From positions 1 through 49,130 of the forward strand of contig JABWBR010000036.1 in the NCBI GenBank assembly GCA_013360405.1: a DNA stretch of 49,130 nt. The letters are read 5' to 3'. The notes under the pieces are model-generated. The model was not told the origin of the DNA, ran no database searches, and saw nothing but the letters and a program-made list of their open reading frames with translations. This document shows, in pieces, positions 44,748 through 49,130 of the stretch; the first letter of the stretch is position 1; every line of letters begins with the position of its first letter. The translations under genes and the position numbers were made by a program. Source of the stretch: Saprospiraceae bacterium (GTDB lineage Bacteria > Bacteroidota > Bacteroidia > Chitinophagales > Saprospiraceae).

Positions 44748-44824
44748 TAATTATGCGTTTTCAGACAAAGAGGCAGGAATGCCCCCGAGGGTTGTATGGG
44801 GGAGGCCCCGCCTAATGTTGTCAA

Positions 44825-45058
44825 CTTAATACTACTTTGTCACTTTAAACCCGGCATACCGCATATTACGCTCCTCCGGAGTTTATTGCCGGTTCTACCA
44901 ATATTTCGGCCCTCCGGGCCTTTAAAGATGCCCGAAAAGCCCCAGAGGGGCGTACCTATTGGTAGAAAAATCATGAACAAAGCGTATTACAGCCCCAGCG
45001 GGGCGCAATATGTGCACATGTTTCATGTAAAATATCAAAGTGACAAAGTAGTATTAAG
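44825..45058. mobile_element. MITE-like element with perfect 22-base terminal inverted repeats
   Basis: The left end (44825-44846) begins CTTAATACTACTTTGTCACT and the right end (45037-45058) is its exact reverse complement, ending AGTAGTATTAAG. The 234-base element has no gene of its own. Inside are GC hairpins (CTCCTCCGGAG, GGCCCTCCGGGCC, CCCCAGCGGGG) and two facing CTACCAATAT/ATTGGTAG modules. I do not see a target site duplication with certainty. A matching transposase is not identifiable in the window. Confidence 0.7.
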
Positions 45059-45066
45059 CCGATTAT

Positions 45067-45103
45067 TAAACCACGGAGTTTCACGGAGTTCACACAGAGT
45101 TAC
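45067..45103. repeat. Left palindrome arm beside the IS110 element
   Basis: TAAACCACGGAGTTTCACGG then AGTTCACACAGAGTTAC is the left arm of the ACCACAGAGG/CACGGAGTT family seen complete at 38957. Its complement is found only on the far side of the IS110 gene. Confidence 0.7.
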
Positions 45104-45420
45104 CTTTAGTATTGCAGGAAGAAAACTTATATTCATATTATTATTATTACTATGTATAAGTTTTCTTTTTTGCTACTTTTTTCTTTTGTTAATTCCACAC
45201 GAAAAAAGTGGAAAACTCCATGGATTATGCATCGAAGGCACATTAGACAGAGTTCAAAGGTTGAAGACCTATTCTGTGTTTTAATCCTTTGATGCTTTTT
45301 ACTTCAACCACCGGCCTAAATAGAAAACCAGAGTTAACCAGGCTCACTAAAGGTAGCAAAGCAGGTTGAAGGCTTTTCCAGAAGTTTTCCACTGATAGTT
45401 TTAAACTTAAAACTAAAGGT
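45104..45420 (+). other. IS110 left non-coding region, possible bridge RNA locus
   Basis: About 320 AT-rich bases upstream of the transposase gene with no supported coding sequence. In the IS110 group the left non-coding part is known to encode a structured bridge (seek) RNA with target- and donor-binding loops. The stretch just before the gene (about 45240-45420) contains inverted segments such as AAAACCAGAGTTAACCAGGC and TTTCCAGAAGTTTTCC, compatible with a folded RNA, but I cannot fold it reliably. The exact left end of the element is not determined. Confidence 0.4.
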
Positions 45421-46449
45421 ATGGAATTTTCAACAGTTTTGGGAGTAGACATGAGCAAAGAATGGTTTAATTGCTGTGTGATGAACGCCAAATTTGAGAT
45501 CATGCAGGAGAGCCAGGTAGAAAATAGTCCGGACGCTATTTTTACGTTTTTGGCTGACCTACAGGCAAAAGGGGTTGTAAGTAGTCTAAAGCAGACTTTG
45601 CTGTGCCTGGAACACACCGGGATTTACATTCAGCATCTGGTTAGATGTTACTTGAGTAAAGGCGGTCCGGTTTGTGTGGTGCCGGCCGTTAAGGTTAGCG
45701 AAAGTTTAAACGGCCATGGCAAGTGGGAAGAGAAAACCGATGCCATCGACGCCCGGCGGTTGGCGGAATATGCCTTTCGATTTGCGGATAAACTCAAACT
45801 TTGGAAAACCCCGGATCCCACGCTGGCCAAGCTGCGCAGCTTTCAAAGACAACGTGAGCGGCTCCTGAGTGCCATTAATATGCTACAAGTGCCCATTAAA
45901 GAAAGCAAACAGTTTGATAGCGTAGATATCAGTGAAGCCCTGGTGGCCAATCAGGTCGCCAGCATACAGGCCCTGAAGCATGATATCAAAAACCTGGAAA
46001 AAAGTATCAATGAACTCATTGAATCCGATGAATATCTTGCCCAATTGTTCAAGCTGATTACATCGGTGGAAGGCGTAGGGGCGGTTACTGCCAGGGAAAT
46101 TATCATTGCTACCGAGGCGTTCATCAAGTTTCAACCCCATCAGGGTAAGGCATTTGCGCGCTATGCCGGAGTAGTTCCCCTAAAGAATGAATCCGGCAAG
46201 TATCGCAAAAAACGAACAAAAACAGCTGAGAAGGCTAATATCAAGCTCAAAACGCTTCTGACAATGGGCGCTTGTGCTTTGATCAAAAAAGACCTGGAAC
46301 TAGGCCGATATTACCAACGAAAAACAGACGAAGGCAAACATCACATGACAGTCATCAACGCCATGAGAAACAAAATGATACTTCGCGTTTTCGCCGTAGT
46401 CAGAAATCAGGTTATGTATCAGAAAAATCTTAATCTTTGTTTGGATTAA
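45421..46449 (+). mobile_element. IS110-family transposase (DEDD recombinase)
   Basis: A 342-residue transposase of the IS110 family, which acts with a bridge RNA and does not use terminal inverted repeats of the usual kind. The RuvC-like DEDD residues are Asp10 (GVDMSKEW), Glu64 (LCLEHTG), Asp107 and Asp110 (KTDAIDARRLAEYAF). The transposase_20 (helix-hairpin-helix-like) part starts near ITSVEGVGAVTAREI and is followed by FARYAGVVPLKNESGKYRKK, where Ser258 is in the position expected of the catalytic serine. The protein is full length, so the element may be active. The stop codon overlaps the first bases of the palindromic array at 46446. The gene is more AT-rich than the neighbouring core genes. 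Confidence 0.93.
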
Positions 46450-46521
46450 CCATAGAAAACACGGAGTCAAAATCCAGCTCAGTGGAACTCCGTGGAAACT
46501 CTGTGTACCTCTGTGGTAAAA
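46446..46521. repeat. Right palindromic array after the IS110 gene
   Basis: The left half TTAACCATAGAAAACACGGA and the right half GTGGAACTCCGTGGAAACTC then TGTGTACCTCTGTGGTAAAA are complementary in part, as in the complete copy at 38957-39041. The IS stop codon (46447-46449) lies in its first bases. Confidence 0.75.
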
Positions 46522-46579
46522 AAAATATCACTTGAGTTTTCCTAAAGTTGACGACATTAGAGGCCTCGCCTATCAATAC

Positions 46580-47350
46580 CTACTTCCCGGCTGTCGCTTC
46601 CCCGATCACCCTTAACCCATCCAGCGTAAGGTGGGGTTCGATGGCGTGAAAATCGTGGCGCAGGGGGTGGAGGATAGATGAAAGGCCGCCGGTAGCGATG
46701 GCGATATAGTGTTCGCCGAGTTCAACGCGGATTTCGGCCAGCAGGTGGCGCACCAACCCTACATAACCCAGCAAAATGCCGCTTTGGATGGCGTGGGCCG
46801 TATTTTTACCCACTGCAGACTGGGGTAATTCGAGCGGCACTTCGGGCAGTTGGGCAGTTTTTTGAAAAAGCGAACTCACCGCTGTGCGCAAGCCGGGAGC
46901 GATAGCCACGCCGAGGATATAGCCTTCGCCGGTCACTACCGTAAAAGTAAGCGCCGTGCCGAAATCGACGATAATACAATCTTGTTGGAATCGGTGGTGG
47001 GCGGCGGCAGCATTGGCCACCAGGTCGGCGCCGATTTCGTGGGGGCGATCGATGCGCAGGCTTAGCGCTGGATACACATCGGGGCCTACGATTAAGGCCT
47101 TTTGGTGAAATAAAATTTGGGATAATTCCACAAAAAAGCTCGTCAGCGGCGGCACTACGCTACTCAGCACCACCTGTTTGACCATGTCGGGTCTGATTCC
47201 CGCTTCGAGCAGGTGGTCGGCCAGGCGCATTTCGTAGAAGAGCATGGTTTCCTCTACCAGCGTGGGCAGGCGCCAGGTGTGGCGCCACAACTCGCCGTCG
47301 TGTACGCCGATCACTACGTTGCTGTTGCCTATGTCGATGGCGATGATCAT
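46580..47350 (-). CDS. coaX: Type III pantothenate kinase
   Basis: Phosphorylates pantothenate, the first committed step of CoA synthesis; with coaBC in the window this supplies two steps of the pathway. The 256-residue ASKHA-fold protein starts MIIAIDIGNSNVVIGVHDGE, has VVLSSVVPPLT, EIGADLVANAAAAHH, the ATP-binding DFGTALTFTVV and GYILGVAIAPGLRTA, and ends with IATGGLSSIL. Length is normal for CoaX. The base run TTTTTTTTACC and a degenerate GGAGT array lie just upstream (47361-47404). It is 64 bases downstream of rsmG on the same strand. Confidence 0.93.
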   Translation of the reverse strand: MIIAIDIGNSNVVIGVHDGELWRHTWRLPTLVEETMLFYEMRLADHLLEAGIRPDMVKQVVLSSVVPPLTSFFVELSQILFHQKALIVGPDVYPALSLRIDRPHEIGADLVANAAAAHHRFQQDCIIVDFGTALTFTVVTGEGYILGVAIAPGLRTAVSSLFQKTAQLPEVPLELPQSAVGKNTAHAIQSGILLGYVGLVRHLLAEIRVELGEHYIAIATGGLSSILHPLRHDFHAIEPHLTLDGLRVIGEATAGK

Positions 47351-47414
47351 GGTCAGAGTTTTTTTTTACCGCAGAGTTAAAAGGAGTAAAACGGAGTGTA
47401 AGGAGTTTGTATTC

Positions 47415-48041
47415 TTAAGCTTGTACGTAGACGATATATTTTTCATGAAAAAAAGGTTCATCAAAATAGTCGCTTATCGCAAATAACTCACTGTAGGTGC
47501 CGCGCGGTATTGCTTTGATCTCGGCCCGCAAATTGCCGCCCTTAAATGCCAGCAGGCCGTTGGGCAGGGCGTGGCGCTGCTTATCCGATATGAGCCGAAA
47601 ACTCCATGCAACGAGCTGATCCAGCGGCGCTACTCCGCGGCTCAATACGAAGTCGAATTTGCCCTTTAATTCCTCTGCCCGCTGGTGCTGGGCCGTTACG
47701 TTTTGCAAGCCCAGGGCCTGGGCCACTTCCTGCACCACCGTGATCTTCTTGCGCGTGCCGTCGATGAGCAAAAACTGGGTTTCTGGGAACAAAATGGCCA
47801 GCGGTATGCCCGGAAACCCGCCACCGGTGCCCAAATCGAGCACCTGGGCGCCGGGTTTGAACTGCAACACCTTGGCAATGCCCAGCGAGTGCAATACGTG
47901 GTGTTCGTAGAGTTGTTCGATGTCTTTCCTCGAAACAACGTTGATTTTGTCGTTCCACTCCCGGTACAAAGGTCCCAATTGCTCAAAGCAACTGCGTTGC
48001 CAGTCGTTGAGGTCGGGGAAGTATTTGTTGATCAATTCCAT
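47415..48041 (-). CDS. rsmG: 16S rRNA (guanine527-N7)-methyltransferase RsmG
   Basis: Methylates N7 of G527 in the 530 loop of 16S rRNA, using S-adenosylmethionine. A 208-residue protein with NVVSRKDIEQLYEHHVLHSL, the SAM-binding motif VLDLGTGGGFPGIPLAI, then LIDGTRKKITVVQEV, and VLSRGVAPLDQLVAWS, all characteristic of GidB/RsmG. The ATG (48039-48041) touches the palindromic TTGTCTG array directly, so its leader is made of repeat. In Bacteroidota it is commonly found near cofactor or tRNA-modifying genes, as here. Confidence 0.95.
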   Translation of the reverse strand: MELINKYFPDLNDWQRSCFEQLGPLYREWNDKINVVSRKDIEQLYEHHVLHSLGIAKVLQFKPGAQVLDLGTGGGFPGIPLAILFPETQFLLIDGTRKKITVVQEVAQALGLQNVTAQHQRAEELKGKFDFVLSRGVAPLDQLVAWSFRLISDKQRHALPNGLLAFKGGNLRAEIKAIPRGTYSELFAISDYFDEPFFHEKYIVYVQA

Positions 48042-48134
48042 GTTCTCTGTTGTCTGTTGTCTGTTGTCTGTTCTCCGTTTTTGTTCTGTACCAAATATTT
48101 AGAACAGATAACCGACAACAGAGAACGGACAACC
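48041..48134. repeat. Self-complementary tandem array, unit TTGTCTG
   Basis: The left arm (48041-48078) has TTCTCTG then three TTGTCTG units; the right arm (48102-48134) is the complement (GAACAGATAACCGACAACAG, then AGAACGGACAAC). A short loop containing CAAATATTT lies between them. It fills the gap between rluA-like and rsmG genes and touches the rsmG start codon. Confidence 0.88.
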
Positions 48135-48141
48135 TACTATA

Positions 48142-48831
48142 TCATTCCCCCATCCCAAACGCCTTCCACACCGGGTCATCCGGCAGGGGGGCTGTGATTT
48201 CTTCGAGTTCGCCGGTCACAGGGTGCCGAAATCGGAGTATCCAGGCGTGCAGGTGGATTGAGCGGTCGCGGTTGGCGCGACGGGCGCCGTATTTTACGTC
48301 GCCTTTGATGTGGCAACCCATAGCCGCGAGTTGGGCCCTGATCTGGTGGTGGCGACCCGTGATGATGGTCACTTCCAGCAGGTGGTAATTGTCGATATGG
48401 TCCAATAAACGATAGTGCAATTCGGCGCGCTCGCTGTCGGGCACTTCCGTGTCGTAAATAGCTGTGCGGTTTTTGGCTGCATTTTTCTTTACATAATGGA
48501 TCAATTCGCCTTGCGGACTTGGCGGCGGTTCCTGCACCACGGCCAGGTACACTTTCTGCACTTCCCGGTTCTTGAATTGTTCGTTGAGCGACACCAGGGC
48601 GCCGTGGGTTTTGGCATACAACACCACGCCGCTTGCCGGCCTGTCGAGGCGGTGGATGAGGTGCAGCTTCGTTTGGCAGTAAATTTCAGCCAGATCGATC
48701 ATCGCTTTGTCGCCGGTCTTGTCGGGTTGCACGGGAATACCAGCCGGTTTATTGAAAGCAATAAGCTGGTTATTTTTATATAAAACCAAATCCCCGATGC
48801 GAAAATTCAAGGGCTTGTCGTCGTGGCTCAT
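48142..48831 (-). CDS. RluA-family pseudouridine synthase
   Basis: Isomerises uridine to pseudouridine in rRNA or tRNA. The 229-residue protein consists of the catalytic domain only, without an S4 domain; short RluA-type enzymes are normal in Bacteroidota. The catalytic Asp is in HLIHRLDRPASGVVLYAKT. Further family motifs are FNKPAGIPVQP, VQKVYLAVV and the late TGRHHQIRAQLAAMGCHIKG, KYGA. The exact RNA target is not predictable. Its start overlaps the stop of DUF4834 (ATGA at 48828-48831), so they are translationally coupled. Confidence 0.9.
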   Translation of the reverse strand: MSHDDKPLNFRIGDLVLYKNNQLIAFNKPAGIPVQPDKTGDKAMIDLAEIYCQTKLHLIHRLDRPASGVVLYAKTHGALVSLNEQFKNREVQKVYLAVVQEPPPSPQGELIHYVKKNAAKNRTAIYDTEVPDSERAELHYRLLDHIDNYHLLEVTIITGRHHQIRAQLAAMGCHIKGDVKYGARRANRDRSIHLHAWILRFRHPVTGELEEITAPLPDDPVWKAFGMGE

Positions 48832-49010
48832 TGTTCTTTCACCTCTTCGTAATCCACATATTCACTGTCGTCTGTTTTAGCCGAGCCCTTTGAAGGGCCG
48901 TGGATAAAGTCATCGCTTTTCCCTGTTTTGTCAATTGAGGAGGAAGGCGATGCGATGAAAAAACGATAGGCCAGATAAATCAACAAGCCCATGAAAAATA
49001 ACTTGAACAT
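48828..49010 (-). CDS. DUF4834 family small membrane protein
   Basis: A 60-residue protein with one N-terminal membrane segment (LFFMGLLIYLAYRFFIA), followed by a Ser/Lys/Asp-rich tail ending DSEYVDYEEVKEQ. The membrane helix plus acidic C-terminus with YVDYEEV is the signature of DUF4834, restricted to Bacteroidota and of unknown function. It is the first gene of a two-gene unit with the pseudouridine synthase, overlapping it by four bases, and has a clear promoter at 49035-49064. Confidence 0.85.
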   Translation of the reverse strand: MFKLFFMGLLIYLAYRFFIASPSSSIDKTGKSDDFIHGPSKGSAKTDDSEYVDYEEVKEQ

Positions 49011-49034
49011 GCTTTGTGTTTTTCAAATTTCACA

Positions 49035-49064
49035 CAAAGATACGCAAAGTCGCGTTGCCGCAAA
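49035..49064 (-). promoter_or_regulatory. Promoter of the DUF4834-pseudouridine synthase unit
   Basis: On the minus strand: TTTG (49064-49061), 18 bases, TATCTTTG (49042-49035). The ATG at 49010 lies about 25 bases from the box. Confidence 0.65.
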
Positions 49065-49130
49065 CTTAAATCCACTGTTCGAGGTTAGTTCGTTGGACGA
49101 AGTCGAAACGAGCATTCCCCACAATCCGCA

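Larger units (their letters stand above)
44811..46561. mobile_element. Nested mobile region bounded by a 17-base inverted repeat
   Basis: CTAATGTTGTCAACTT (with one further base, 44811-44827) and AAGTTGACGACATTAG (46545-46561) are inverted copies with one mismatch. Between them lie a 234-base element with perfect 22-base terminal inverted repeats, the CTACCAATAT hairpin modules, a palindromic CACGGAG array on each side, and an IS110-family gene. The outer pair may be the ends of an older element into which the others inserted. The region sits between bamD and coaX. Confidence 0.55.

Noticed and set aside
44796-45284. A 162-residue open frame on the plus strand
   Set aside because: It runs through the MITE-like element, hairpins and AT-rich IS110 left end; composition is repeat-derived and no family is recognisable.

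Overview
The window reads as a chromosome segment of a Bacteroidota bacterium, most likely from the Saprospiria (Saprospiraceae/Lewinella/Haliscomenobacter-like). The evidence is: three secreted proteins with type IX secretion (T9SS) C-terminal sorting domains; gldB and a porD (DUF4835) gene; the Bacteroidota order bamD-rpoZ-coaBC-porD; a CarB without the C-terminal allosteric domain; DUF4834; and promoters of the TTTG-N18-20-TAnnTTTG type with few Shine-Dalgarno sites. This placement is inferred from gene content; no rRNA or tRNA gene is visible.

Layout. 1-1275: a broken C-terminal piece of a type I restriction HsdR. 1522-8345: a small lipoprotein, a helical-repeat-like protein, a large T9SS protein, an outer membrane barrel and LolA. 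8454-11678: a YaiO-like TPR/barrel protein and a cellulose-synthase-like membrane glycosyltransferase, probably a polysaccharide synthesis/export pair. 11933-15268: a tight three-gene unit of an unknown protein, a MoxR-type AAA+ ATPase and a metallopeptidase-like/VWA protein. 15265-21651: a class III adenylate cyclase, a seven-haem-motif cytochrome with TPRs and carB. 21820-29292: a lipoprotein, DgcN/DUF1611, two more T9SS proteins (one a subtilisin), a variant SDR and an LpxL-like acyltransferase. 29679-33999: an Oar-like TonB-dependent receptor with a stop codon in its signal peptide, and a porin-like barrel. 34046-39926: tsaB, guaB, tadA, gldB, a PorT-like barrel and nadC. 40336-41295: a Fic protein enclosed by repeats. 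41404-44708: porD, coaBC, rpoZ and bamD. 44811-46561: a nested mobile region with a MITE-like element and an IS110-family insertion sequence. 46580-49010: coaX, rsmG, an RluA-type pseudouridine synthase and DUF4834.

The most unusual feature is between the genes. At about a dozen junctions there is a run of short tandem units (mostly 7-8 bases, once 26 bases), usually followed by its own reverse complement, so that the gap can fold as one long imperfect hairpin. Unit sequences differ between places (TTTGATG, GGATTGC, TTAGGGC, TTGTCTG and others), but the architecture is the same and the arrays lie against, or contain, the stop codons of adjacent genes. The IS110 element sits between two copies of one of these palindromic families, which recalls IS110 relatives known to target REP-type palindromes.

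Most genes are envelope biogenesis or core metabolism. Accessory pieces (HsdR remnant, Fic, IS110, MITE-like element) are more AT-rich and associated with repeats.
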